Part shown: one piece after another, positions 14,801-25,738 of the stretch
Position numbering within the stretch: position 1 is the stretch's first letter
Layout: each line of letters opens with the position of its first letter
Source: Pegea sp. RAD2-039
Taxonomy: Eukaryota; Chordata; Thaliacea; Salpida; Salpidae
DNA: 64,000 nucleotides
Assembly: GCA_034620365.1 (NCBI GenBank)
Contig: JAQGEQ010000058.1
Span: 496,001-560,000, forward strand
Direction of reading: 5' to 3'
Translations under genes and position numbers: made by a program
The notes under the pieces: model-generated
The model's input: the letters and a program-made list of their open reading frames with translations, nothing else
The model's database searches: none
Told to the model about the DNA's origin: nothing

Positions 14801-15459
14801 CAAGTAGAAAGTCACAAAACAGGGAAACTGCATCTTTGGCTATCACTTTAACTTTTACATTGGGCTTAGGATGGGCTTTCGGCATTTTCATGACTTTTTC
14901 AACAGATCCAACTTATCATCTAGTGACCAGTTGGATCTTCAACTTGGTTAATTGTTTCCAGGTACTTTTCCTAAATATATTCAACTTATTTACATTCTGT
15001 TTTGATAATATATATTATGCAACTAATAGCAACTTATTAAGATTGTTATATTATATCAGCTTCAAACAAATAATCACTAGAACGAAACTTAATAATTAAA
15101 TTATTAAATATATTAATTGAGTCAAAAATATTACTCTTGTTTAGTTGTCAAAGTATGTAACCACGTTGTTGACATAAATGAAAGTTTGAATTTAGTTTAA
15201 AAGCTCTAAAGCTACTAATAAACATTGTTATTTTACTATTTTTCAGGGAGTTTACATTTTCTATATTTTTTGCATCAAACCAGTTGAAGTTCGCAAAATT
15301 TGGTGGTTACCATTTACCAAAGCAGCTCGATCGAACTCTATTACATTATCAACACTTAACAGAAGACGCAGCTCAGCTAACATAAGTAGCATAAATGAAT
15401 ATACAACATCAACCTTAGCCAGGTCAACGACCGAACAACCTTCCTCTAAAATTGTTTAA
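133..15459 (+). CDS. Locus A: adhesion-type 7TM receptor with at least 15 CCP/sushi domains (5' end outside window)
   Basis: Exons: b 133-366, c 712-921, b 1408-1641, c 1991-2200, b 2685-2918, c 3266-3475, b 3962-4195, c 4543-4752, b 5237-5470, c 5815-6024, b 6511-6744, c 7090-7299, b 7784-8017, c 8365-8574, d 8899-9150; then GAIN/HormR-like 10734-10935, 11249-11355, 11476-11565, 11628-11746, 11877-12026, 12276-12476, 12529-12717, 13111-13257; GPS 13434-13571; TM1 13675-13784; TM2-3 13854-14061; TM4 14173-14314; TM5 14491-14663; TM6 14812-14961; TM7 and tail 15247-15459. About 1,898 residues are visible with no stop or frameshift. CCP modules have four Cys, but the usual late Trp is Phe. The GPS reads CxxW...W..GC...CRCDHTTNFA, with predicted cleavage between the two Thr. 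TM3 (HYFFLVAWLW) and TM6 (LGLGW.FG) are typical of secretin/adhesion receptors. The tail has RRRSS, a basophilic-kinase-like site. The ligand is unknown; a surface recognition role is inferred. The signal exon lies outside the window. Confidence 0.88.
1195..1312 (+). pseudogene. Relic of CCP exon type a (representative of ten or more copies)
   Basis: After the acceptor-like TTTAG this stretch matches the first half of intact exon a (46561-46749). It lacks the first Cys codon. It then breaks in mid-exon at GCAAAATATGAA and continues directly into sequence that lies about 270 bp downstream of intact exon a in locus E. An internal deletion of about 330 bp therefore removed the second half and the donor. 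Equivalent relics lie near 2470-2590, 3745-3868, 5022-5140, 6297-6412, 7572-7690 and 9968-10078 in locus A, and near 30724-30843, 31984-32106 and 33248-33370 in locus D. Positions 1-60 are the tail of another. The deletion must predate the array expansion. The relics are predicted to be intronic. Confidence 0.8.
9151..10733 (+). repeat. Enlarged intron of locus A with an internal ~1-kb duplication
   Basis: The intron between CCP d and the first GAIN exon is about 1.58 kb here, against about 0.57 kb in D and E. A block near 9288-9420 recurs near 10298-10440 (shared words TTTGTTACGATCCGTGG and GATGAAATAAGATT). Between the two lies a copy of the c-to-a intron sequence and an exon-a relic (9968-10078). 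The stretch looks like an unequal-exchange product that brought an array fragment downstream of exon d. I see no complete CCP exon in it. Confidence 0.7.
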
Positions 15460-16668
15460 CATAGAAGAGGGTATAAGCCATTTCATTATCGAATTACTTT
15501 AATGAAATATTTTTGTTTACTCAAGATTTTTATTACCATTTATTGATTATATTCTAGCATCTCCCGTCTCACTACTTTATCAGTTATTGAGCAAACAAAT
15601 ACGAAGACAAAATTGCTGAAAAGGGTTCATAAGAAATCGGCGTAGAAAGGTCTTGTAGTCTGATCAATGACAATACTCTTATGTAAAACCCCGAAATAAA
15701 AGCCGGGTTGCAACCTCATAGGCAGTTTGTCATTGTACTTGGTGTCGTTCTGGCGTCTCTCACCACACAAGCCAGGCGTGGCCACATTAGTCCTTTCTTC
15801 TACATAATACTTTGTTAGCTTAGAGAAGTAAATCCTGCTGCATCTGCAACAATTGGATCTCCATAATTTCGATCTTGAATTACAGAATAGTTATTTTAGC
15901 TAAAAGCTTGACATAATATTGTCAATTACTTCCGCAACTAAAAATGTTCAAGTTAATGCATTATAAAGTTTTATTTTATCTAACAGTCTAACGGTTTTTT
16001 GTGATTTCGTAAATTATATTTGTATTATTATGAAGAATAAAAATGTAATGTTACATATGTGTTTTTATTTTAACCTGTGAATCATATCAAACTCAGAGAA
16101 CAAAGTCAGAAACATTTTATTGTTTTGAAAGCGTTTCAATAGTTTCGATTTTTTACAAATTCTTTTTACAGACTTAGTTTGATTTATTTATAAGACGGCT
16201 GATTAAGAAGTGATTTTTAAGTAAAAAATTGTCTTAGGCTTTTTACCAAGTTTCTAGTAATCTAAACAATATAAAGTAGAATAAATTCTTTTCCAAATGT
16301 TACTAATTTACTTTTAATAAGCTTTATAGTAATTTCTTAGTGGGAATAACTGTTAGATGATTATTTTGATCATTTAGTTAAAACGTTTTAATAAAATTAT
16401 TTATTAACTGAGTTAGTTTTTCCATAAAACTAATTTTTATATTGAATTTTCTATTTATTGAAATACAAAAAGCATGGTTAAATTTTGTAATGGTAACATA
16501 AAAAGAACAACTTTTCATAATTCAAACACAATCATTACTATTTGTTCTGTTAATTGTTTTATCTATTATTTCAGGAATCTACAGTTTGATTATTAATACT
16601 TAATTTAAAACAAACTAAAATGTTAGTGAGCAAAAGTAAAGTATTAAATGTTTTTATTAAGATATTAA
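15460..16668 (+). other. 3' flank of locus A with a GC-richer conserved block
   Basis: Sequence after the stop codon is near-identical to the 3' flanks of D (40118-41325) and E (53775-54981). A block at about 15610-15800 is clearly richer in G+C than its surroundings and contains AAAGCCGGGTTGCAACC and GCCAGGCGTGGCC. It resembles an old tRNA-derived SINE (box-B-like GGTTGCAACCC on the minus strand), but I cannot find a convincing box A. An AATAAA at 16036-16041 is conserved in D (40694) and E (54352) and is a candidate polyadenylation signal. No coding region is seen. Confidence 0.5.
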
Positions 16669-19600
16669 GATTTTGTGGACGTTCTAAAGATGTCAATGAC
16701 CAGACTTTGAGCAAAAAGCTCAGATTATCAAAAACTGTTGTAAATGTCCTTTCGGGAAAAATGGGACAAAGGCAAGTTTCTTGCCAAGCTGTATAAGTTA
16801 AGGTTTGACAAAAAATTGTATCGCATTAGAGTAGCACATGACATGTGTTAAGGTGATTGGCTAGAAAATAAGCGTCTTCTAAAAGAGGCGTATAACCGAA
16901 ATCAGAAGAAACAACCAACTGAGTTCAAATACAAAGCTTGAAGTCTGCCATGAGCCTTGTGAATTTTCAAAAAACCACTGGACCCGCATCTTATTTTTTC
17001 AAACTTTTTCTATACACAATTGTGAATACCATCCTTCCAGCCCAAGATATCAATTTACAGAAGCCTATCATCAAATCTTACGAGTCCATTGATGCCATTA
17101 ATTTTCTAGGATTTGAGATTATCGCTTTTGATTTTCATTACTCAAAGTCCAAATTTTTTCGCTTTATATGTACCTACCTACCTACCACCCTCTAAAACTA
17201 ATGGTTAGGTTACTGTTAAAGCCTTATTGAAGGTTCTGAAGAGTGTTGTGTGTCCTGAGTTATATATTTTAGAGGATTTTGATTTTAGCCAAAGTGATTG
17301 GAATAACCCGAATTTAGCATTTATTTGAAAAACGTTTAACTTGGATAGCGATAATACTAGTTCAGCCATTCTAAGCCATGCCTTTGTAAGCTTCCTCGAT
17401 GCCAATTATCTATCTCAGAGGGTTACTTTTCCGACCCAAGTTAGTGGTAATACTTTGGATCTTCTTATCACTCAAAACCTGAGAACATTATCTATGTTAA
17501 TCAAAAAGAATCTTTTGCTCCGACATGCGATCACAACATGATTGAGTTCAAGCTCCATAAACGATAAAACTCCAAGCAAACGGAATTTTTATCGTGGAAA
17601 TTATAATGGTATGAACAAGTTTCTATCAGGTGTTGAATGGAAATTTCTGTTTTCAACTCTACCCAAGACATCAATACTATTTACTCAAGGTTTATAAGCA
17701 TCGTCAATCGAAAAATTCATACCATTTTATGGATTCAACAAAAAACCACATTTGCCCAGATATTTAAGGAATTTACAACATTTAAAAAACCTTTTTTACA
17801 AACAAACTACAGCAGATCCTTCCATAATTTTTCTGTACAAAGATATTTGTAAAGTTTACAAGAAAACTATTTCTAATTTCTATTTAGGAAGACAAAGTGC
17901 AGTTTTATCTTCACCTAGCAACAAAACATTTTGTGGCTTTATAAATCGCAAGCTTAAGGCGAGATCTCAAATACCTCCCCTAATTGATAACAGCGACTAG
18001 CTTGTGATGGAACTAGAGAGTAAAGCTGAATTGCCAAACAATCAATTTAATAGCGTTTTTATAACCGAAAATGGCAATACTCCTTCTCTTTCCTACTCCG
18101 AAATTCTTACAAATGTCTCTGAGATGACTGATCCTGACATAGCGGTCGATATGGTATCTAAGGCTATTTCTTCTTTTAAATCATCGGTTTCCAACAACCC
18201 CAGATCAGATCCAGCTAGGTTTTTAAGAAAAACTACTTCCTATTTATTACTATCTTTATCACTACTCTTTAATATGACTCTGAGGCGAGGAAGAGTTCCA
18301 GAAATTTGGAAGAAAGCTGTTATTACTCCAATTCATAAAACGAATCCCAGAAACACCGCACTTAACTACAGGCCAGTGTCGCTGAATTCAGTTATCAGCA
18401 GAATAAGAGCATATTATTCACAATCATATCACCAGTCATTCGATGGAGCACTACTAGTATCTGATGTCCAGCATGGCTAGTGAAGCAGAGATCTTCACTG
18501 ACTCAAAATCTCACTTTTTTCAATAAGCTTACAGTCCATTATGAAAGTATTACTCCTTCTGACATCATATACCTCGATTTTTTTAAAGCGATTGATTCTG
18601 TCCCACACAACAAGCTCATTACTGAATTGAAAAATTAAAAAATCACCAGTTTATCTTACGGTGGATTGAAGATTACCTATCAGGTAGAACCCAACAAACT
18701 CGTGTAGAAAGATCTGTATCTACTCCTAGTCAAATCACCAGTGGAGATCCTCAGGGTTCCGTTCTTGGTCCCTTTCACTTTTTAATTTTTATTGAAGGCC
18801 TCATCAGAAGACTAGTAGCATTAGATGATGTTAGTGTGTTTGTGTATACAGATGATATCAAGCTATTATCTTGTAATCCTTCAAAACTTCAAACTGCACT
18901 ACACATTGTAGAAAAATGGTCTATCAATTAGCAGCTGAGAATCCAGTCCACAAAGTCTGAACTTATAAATTTTTCTGCTAAACCAGCTGTAAATTCCTTG
19001 AACCAATACACTATAAATGGATTGATTAATCAACGAGTGTTTTTGATCCTAAACCTTGGCATTACTCTGTCATCTGACTTTCATGGCACAATTATGTTTC
19101 CAAAATCTTTGGAAAATCAATCAACCTTGTGCACCTTATATTAAAAACTTTAAATCTAATGACCCATGCTTTTTTATCAATATTTTCAAATTGTACGTAC
19201 GTCCAATTCTTGAATACAATGTTAGTGCATGGATGACCATATCAAGTTGGTGATATCAACAAATTGAGCCTGTTCAGGTGACATTTACGAGATTGGTATG
19301 CAGGAAATTTGATATAAAATACGATAGTTATCAACGTCATCTAAGCTTCTTCAATTTAGATACTCTGGAAATTCGACGGTTTAAAAACGACTTAATTCTT
19401 ATTTTCTAAATTAATCACAAATTAATTGACCTTCATTTTGATGATTTCTTTCCCTTAGTCCTTCCCTCAAGTTATACCAACTCAGACGACATAGATTACA
19501 TCTTAATAAGCCTATATCACCCGGTATATTAATCAGATTGATTTTTTTTCATACCGCACAATTAGTACGTGGGACCAGCTGCAATCAGACATTGTCATGT

Positions 19601-19870
19601 CAGAAACACTCGAGTTGCTCAAGCAGAAGTTGAACCGTTATAACATTGCCAACACGGCCATTTCTAAACTGTATTTTCTCCTTTTTAATATTATTTCAAT
19701 TCTACGTAATTGTTCACTGTTATATGCTTTGAGGACTACCAAAATGCCATGTGTTGTATCTTTTTCTTTCTAAATTCTCTAACTTAATAGATGTTATTTG
19801 TGACAAGTGTGCTAGCGAGAGGTGTTCCTATTAGGCACCCTCATTCGCATTTATTGTAATAAATAAATAA
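16669..19870 (+). mobile_element. Degenerate CR1/Jockey-type LINE downstream of locus A
   Basis: A 3.2-kb non-LTR retrotransposon in the same orientation as the receptor genes. In order it shows an ORF1-like piece (about 16680-16940, with R.AHDM....WLENKRLL-type residues), an endonuclease fragment (about 17040-17530, with the FLDANYLSQRVTFPTQVSGN type of motif and LDLLIT), and a reverse transcriptase (about 18000-18960). The RT has KKAVITPIHK, NYRPVSLNS, DPQGSVLGP and YTDD. The 3' end is a short A/T repeat (AATAAATAAATAA) with no long poly-A. Many stops and frameshifts make it inactive. Its boundaries come from comparison with the LINE-free equivalents at 54982-55083 and near 25915-26030. The insertion goes with loss of about 100 bp of target. 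The copy at 41326-44527 sits at the same point. Confidence 0.85.
17637..19253 (+). pseudogene. Broken reverse-transcriptase ORF of the LINE (locus A copy)
   Basis: The reading frame is fragmented. Linker and N-terminal parts run from 17637 to 18000. The segment 18004-18480 is open and carries fingers and palm motifs (EIWKKAVITPIHK, then NYRPVSLNSVISR). It stops with TAG at 18478-18480. After that the frame resumes with the PQGS..GP block near 18750 and the catalytic box Tyr-Thr-Asp-Asp at 18845-18856. The motif order fits the RT of CR1/Jockey-superfamily LINEs. Several in-frame stops mean no full enzyme can be made. Compared with the D copy it keeps about 17 extra bases near 18220. Confidence 0.8.
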
Positions 19871-20548
19871 ATGATAACATCCTATAACAGTAATTGAAGT
19901 ATTTGAAATGGTTTGCAACATTTATCACTCAGTATGGTTCATGTTGAATACTCATGTTGATAACAAGTAATAAGTAGTTATCTATAAAAATAACTTTCTT
20001 CACAAGATGAAGTTTAATCATATCTATTTTGACAATATTTTAAGAATCATATACAGTCAGAGCAATTGCTTAGATCTAAGATGCTGCAGTCTTGGAGATT
20101 CTAAAAAAGTCTTAGATAAACCATTTTTGGGATAATTTTATTGGTAAACTTGTATCCACTTCTCAGAGTAAACACATGATGACAACATTTAACAAAAAAT
20201 TTTAATAAAAGTAATCATCGATTCAGTTTGTTTAAACTACTTTAGCAAAGTAAGTCTAGTAGTTTAATAATTGGATATTTACTTTATATACCAAAGCAAA
20301 ACGAAAACAAATCTCGACAACCAATCACATTATTCGTTTGGAAAAGTAGTAAGAGATAAGAAATCTGCTACAGTTTTGTTTAGATTGGAAAGAGAATTTT
20401 TACAAAAGAAATATGCTAATAGAATGTTGTCAACAACTCTTAGTAATTGGCAATTTTAAAATTAAACCATTTTATACAAGATAAATAGCCTGGATAAGAA
20501 ACAGTGCTGTTAAAGTAGTTTGTTTAATAGTTAGATAGTATTAACAAC
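19871..20548 (+). other. Spacer between the LINE and the locus B upstream block
   Basis: Non-coding sequence homologous to 26030-26956, 44528-45466 and 55084-56040. It lacks a stretch of about 250 bp found in the other copies (about 26485-26752 and 45005-45261), whose ends share the word TTAGTAA. A short open frame at 20271-20459 exists only because of that gap and is not conserved, so I do not call it a gene. Confidence 0.5.
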
Positions 20549-21352
20549 AAAAATTCTTTGGAGTTGTAAAGAATTATAAACAAAATTCGATACAACTGTA
20601 AGCTTTTGTGCCCAACTGAAACAACTACGATGTGAAACTCTTTAACTATATTACTTCAGTATTTTTTTAGATAAATGAATCTTTAATAGTTAATTACTTT
20701 TATTAAATCATTAAAAGTAAGTTGACAGCTAGTATGTTTAAATTTTACCATTAATACATGGCTACGAGCTGCTATGTTTGGCCTGGAAAGGTTTGATGAT
20801 AAAGTTTGTAGAATAAACTAACTTCTTAGTTGGTCTTGTTGCACAAAAATATAAATAATTATATATTACAAATTAAAATATTTTGGTATTTTGTTCTACG
20901 TATAATTTAAAGCAAAATTTAGTTTAGTTTCAGTTTACTAGAACTTTTTTATACATCCTGTAGTTTTACTGGGTTACTTACAATGTGGTATTGATAAAAC
21001 GAAATTGATTATAACAAGTTTTAAGTATTTTATTGATAATTTAATCGTTTCCTTTTTAAATCTTTGAGTTAAATGTTTATTAAAAACAAAAGTATCTATC
21101 AGTATGACCAAGAAATGAAAATGTTTTTCATTCAAATAAAAATTATTTTAAATGCAAATCACTTCAGTATATTTAGGTTTAATAGTTTATTAATTTAGTT
21201 GGTAATTTACATCTTAAAAAGAAATTGATGGATAAACAAACAGTTTAAACTGAAACGTTTCAATAGATTTATTGTTGATATTTTTCAGTAAAATTTTTTC
21301 AATTTGCTAATTTTTAAAAGTTCTAATAAAAGTGCTATCAAAACTTGGCCAA
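20549..21352 (+). promoter_or_regulatory. Upstream region of locus B (one of four paralogous copies)
   Basis: This block immediately precedes the signal-peptide exon and is almost identical to 26957-27757 (C), 29617-30428 (D) and 45467-46266 (E). It is the best candidate for promoter plus 5' UTR. Shared landmarks are a perfect POU-type octamer ATGCAAAT at 21152-21159 (about 195 bp before the ATG), the palindrome GAAACGTTTC near 21252, and TATTTTTCAG about 70 bp before the ATG. The last could be a 5'-UTR intron or trans-splice acceptor. Conservation is weak evidence because the copies are recent duplicates. Confidence 0.45.
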
Positions 21353-24300
21353 ATGTGTAAAACCGTTTTGATATTTTTGATATTTGCTTGCTTGACCACC
21401 AAAGCTTATCAGAGAAGTAAGTATTTACAGAAAACTAAATTGAAACAAGAAAATGTACTTTTATCGGATTAAATGAATCTACTGTAACTTGAAAAATCAT
21501 TATCCAATTACAATTCGATATTTGATTTTGTCTTACTTTCACTAATTATTTGCTAAAAACTAATTCCAAAGGCGTTAATAACAACAAGTGCCAGTCCTAT
21601 ATAATATAAAATTGAATAATTTAAAAGTATCTTTTACAATATTTAGATTGTACAGCACCAAAAATTATTCCTCATGGCTACTATCGTCCAAATAAAACTA
21701 TCTATCTCAATGGCGATTCAATTTTTTTCAAATGCTCTATTGGATTTGAAGCAAAATATCAAAATATGAGCACAAGAAGTGTTTGTACAGATTCGAAGTT
21801 TAAACCAGATATCAAGTATGAATGTGTTGAACAATGTAAGAAGTTTTTTTTCCAAATTTTGGCTTTTTTGAAAAAGTAAGGTCAATTTTTAAAGAAATGT
21901 GTTTGGTGCATATTTAATTATTTATTTCAAAAATTGCAAAGGATATAGTTTATAACTTTGATTGCAAATTGGTCAATTTAGTCTTTGAAAAAAATCATTT
22001 TATATAATATTCTTAAACAAGTTAAGGAAAATATTGATTATGTATTAAACCAATTTTTTTTAAATAACAGAAGAAAAAATCATTAAAATTTTAAAACTGT
22101 TTAGCTAATTTCATTTCACATTAGTTGATTAATTTCAAATAAAACATTTCTAGAACGAGTAAATTAAGAATTAAAATGTTATTTGTTTTACAGTGTGTTC
22201 AAATCCTAAGGAGCTTGCACATGGGTCTTACAATCCAATTAAGAAATATTATTTTAATGAAGATCAAATTAAATATAATTGTGACAAAGGTTTTCAAATG
22301 TATTATGATGATGAAGACTTTGAGCTCGGATATAACTACAATAAATCATCTTCTTCTAATTTATTAAGTTTGTTAACTTGTAAAAATGGAAATTTTCCCA
22401 GTTTTCTAAACATAAAATGTCAATAAAGTAAGAAATGATAGTATATAAAACCAATTTAGATATTTATAGCTTTCTCAACACTAAAATATTGATTATAAAT
22501 CTTTACATAAAATCTAAACTAGATTTTTTTTTATTCTGAATCATATATAAAGTTAGAAATTGAATTCTAGCGCTTATAAGTAAATGTAAACTGTTTAAAA
22601 TGACAGAAGCTAAATATAACAAAAAATAAACCCAATCATCTAGTTACAAACATTCATAACTTTTATAAGACTATTTTCAAACTATATAAGCTTAATTTCT
22701 GTAAATCAAAAACGTTTTTGTAATTAAATTCTAATTTCTTATTTATATGTCAAAAAGTATTGTTTTCTTGAAAAGTGTGCTCGAATCCTGGGCAGCTAAC
22801 TGATGGATATTACAACCCTATTAAAGATAATTATTCTGAAGGAGATACAATATCATATGCATGCAACAAAGGTTTTGAACTTGTTTATGAAAATGAAAAA
22901 GGCAATTTTTCTATTATTCTTCGAAAAAACATTACATGCTCAGATGGCAAATTCAACAACAATTTGGATATGAATTGTCGTCAAAGTAACTAAAACTACA
23001 ATTTGTAATTAAATCAAATAATATTATGTATCCATAATAGAAATATCTACAACTCAGTCTGGTAATATTTGAACAACTTTTACAAATTGTAAAACAACTC
23101 AATACAAAGTCGAAATTTAAAATCAAATTTACAATTTTTCTTTTCAATTTGTTTATTTCTAATGTTATATCTGATATTTTATTTTCATTTTGCAAAATTC
23201 CTGTTCGAAAAGTACATAACTTTAATAATATTCTTCTTATCATTGTACTCGCTACAAACTATTTCAAACAATCAAAACTAGCTTGAACTCATTGATGTTA
23301 TTTTTGCAGTGTGTTCCGTTTCTAAGTTACAGACATCGGGACCTTACATTACAGATAAAACAATTTACTCTCATGGAGAAAACATTGCTATCAAGTGTTA
23401 CAACGATATTGAACTGTTTTATGAATATATTGATTCTTTTGGAATTAATGTTTTTAAAGAGAGACCTGGGAAAAAAAACAAATATTACCTGCTATCACGG
23501 ATCAATTATTTTGAATGAATCATATTCGTTGACTGGAATCACTTGTGAACCAAGTAACTATTTCTGCTCCTGCTTTCAAGTTTTGACAACATCAGCAAAT
23601 AATTTCTATTACGCCAAAAGCAATGGACAAAGATTCAGATCAACATTTATTTCAACCTGCTACTTGCTTATATCATATTTCTATCAGGTGTAAACATGGT
23701 AGATGACACAATCACTTGCAATGTCATTACTTGCTTATTACATTACTTTTTCTTGGTAGCATGGTTATGGATAGGTATCTATGGGTATAAGCTGTACTAC
23801 ACTCTCGTTAAAGTAATTATAAAATGTCAAATATTTATTATTAGTTATGCAGTAGACTCGAGCATAGTATAACCTTTGATTGTTTTTCTATGCTACAATA
23901 GAATGCTTTAAATGTTGTTTTAGATATTTAGTAAAGAAAGTGACCATTTTTGCTAAAATGTCATATTTTCTCATATGGCATTCCTTTGATTATTGTGGCT
24001 ATCAATTCTTCCATTACTTACGGAAAACTATATCAAGAGTATCAAGTCAGTTTATGTGATAAAAGCAAGTTAACTTTTTTAAAAATAATTTGAAGATTAA
24101 TTTTGTTATGTCTATTTATGAAATTTTTGGCATCTGCTTGATTATCATATTAGAATATTACGATTTATCTATCATATAATTTAGTGATCAAATCCCAAAC
24201 ACTTATTAAAGTTCAGTTTTCTCTTTCAGAGATTGCTTTCGAGTCTCGATATTATAAATCACATTATCGTGCTTCACACATGTGTTGGTTACACAGTTAC

Positions 24301-25066
24301 TCCTTGTATATTGGATTTCTAGCCATCATTGCTATTAAGTTATGCTACAATACATTCGTATGTATTTGTGTGATGAGAGAAACAACAATTAAAAGAAATA
24401 AAGTAAAAATTTTAATCTTAAATCGATGAGTTCTCATCAGATTTTGTAATTATTTAAGAAGTCAAATAAACTTATTAAAGAAATATTTAGTTTTAAGAAA
24501 AGTCAACTACAGTTTATCATGTTTTTGTCAAGATAACATCAATTAGAAAGTCACAAAACAGCGAAACTGCATCTTTGGCTATCACTTTAACATTTACATT
24601 GGGCTTAGGATGGACTTTTGGCATTTTCATGACTTTTTCAACAGATCCAACTTATCATCTAGTGATCAGTTGAATCTTCAACTTGGTTAATTGTTTCCAG
24701 GTACTTTTCCTAAATATATTCAATATTTTTACACTCTGTTTTGATAATATATATTATGCAACTAATAGCAACTTATTAAGATTGTTATATTATATCAGCT
24801 TCAAACAAATAATCACTAGAAAAAAACTTAATAATTAAATTGTTAAGTTTATTAATTGAGTCAAAAATATTACTCTTGTTTAGTTGTCCAAGTATGTACC
24901 ACGTTGTTGACATAAATGAAAGTTTGAATTTAGTTTAAAAGCTCTAAAGCTACTAATAAACTTTGTTATTTTACTATTTTTCAGGGAGTTTACATTTTCT
25001 ATATATTTTGCATCAAACCAGTTGAAGTTCGCAAAATTTGGTGGTTACCATTTACCAAAGCAGTTC
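21353..25066 (+). pseudogene. Locus B: CCP-7TM receptor pseudogene with internal deletion
   Basis: Recognisable exons: signal peptide 21353-21416 (hydrophobic, begins MCKTVLIFLIFACLTTKAY), CCP a 21647-21835, b 22194-22427, c 22776-22985, d 23310-23553; remnants of TM2-3 about 23613-23812, TM4 from 23924, TM5 24230-24402, TM6 24551-24700, TM7 24985-25066. Lesions: an in-frame TAA at 22424-22426 at the end of exon b; one extra A in an A-run near 23471 that shifts exon d; a deletion junction near 23613 joining the intron after d to the TM2-3 exon, removing GAIN, GPS and TM1; a missing T in TM4 near 23950; Trp to TGA in TM6 near 24672; and loss of the tail after TM7 at about 25066. So many independent breaks show a dead copy. 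Transcription from the intact upstream region remains possible. Confidence 0.88.
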
Positions 25067-25544
25067 GTATTGTTTACTCAAGATTAAACAATAGAAGAAT
25101 ATTATTTGTAATTTTAGTTAGAAAAATTATAACTTCAACCTTTTATTTCCAACTGCGAAGTAAAACTCTTGAACTGTATAATTTCAGTATTTGTTTATAG
25201 AAAAGTACCTTTAAAAGGTGGAAAAAACTTCCACTAAATCATTAAAGCTACGTTGAAACCTAGTATCTAAATTTTTGCCCTAAGATCTGGACAACAAGCT
25301 GTTGTGTCTGCCCAAACCAGATAATTACAAGAGTTGTAGAATTAACTAACTTCTTAATTAATCTAGTTGACCGAACATTTTTAACCATATAAAGTTAATA
25401 ATTAATCGAACTGACCTTGTAGTTATATTTTGTTCTGCGTATACCTTAGAATAAAATATAGTGTAGTTCCAGTTTACTAAAACTATTTTAAATATCCTCT
25501 AGTTTTACTGTGTTTAGACTTACACTGTGGCATGGATAATATGT
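25067..25544 (+). other. Diverged copy of the receptor upstream block, downstream of locus B
   Basis: From about 25200 to 25540 the sequence is a clearly degraded version of the promoter-bearing spacer. Shared words include TAACTTCTTA, ATTTTGTTCT and AGTTTTACTGTG, in the same order as in 20690-20970. It is more diverged than the four copies in front of B, C, D and E, so it marks an older duplication. No gene is seen. Confidence 0.5.
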
Positions 25545-25738
25545 AGAAATGTTGTTGTAATAACTTCCTAAGCTAAATCACCATGAAGCACTTAACTAAT
25601 TATATTTGTTTACATTTGCAGAAATGTACTTTTATAATTTTACACAAATATATCAAGGTGTTAAAGTTGAAAATCTATCTACTATCATCAAAAATCATCT
25701 TTATAAATCATTTCAATCAGATCAATATAAAAGTTCCA
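25545..25738 (+). pseudogene. Orphan fragment of the first GAIN exon
   Basis: Position 25622 follows TTTGCAG, the same acceptor as at 10733, 35388 and 49058. The next 115 bp match the start of the first GAIN exon (MYFYNFTQIYQGVKVENLS type). One change gives Ile-Ile-Lys in place of Ile-Leu-Lys. The match stops abruptly at AAAAGTTC and switches to sequence homologous to the 3' flank of locus A (about 16500-16660). It is an isolated exon piece with no donor and no downstream exons. Confidence 0.75.

Noticed and set aside
17205..17405. Minus-strand frame in the LINE (also 41874-42074)
   Set aside because: It is antisense to the endonuclease fragment of the degenerate LINE and shared only between the two duplicate copies.
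20271..20459. 62-aa open frame in the A-B spacer
   Set aside because: It depends on a deletion found only in this spacer copy. The other copies do not keep the frame and there is no recognisable domain.
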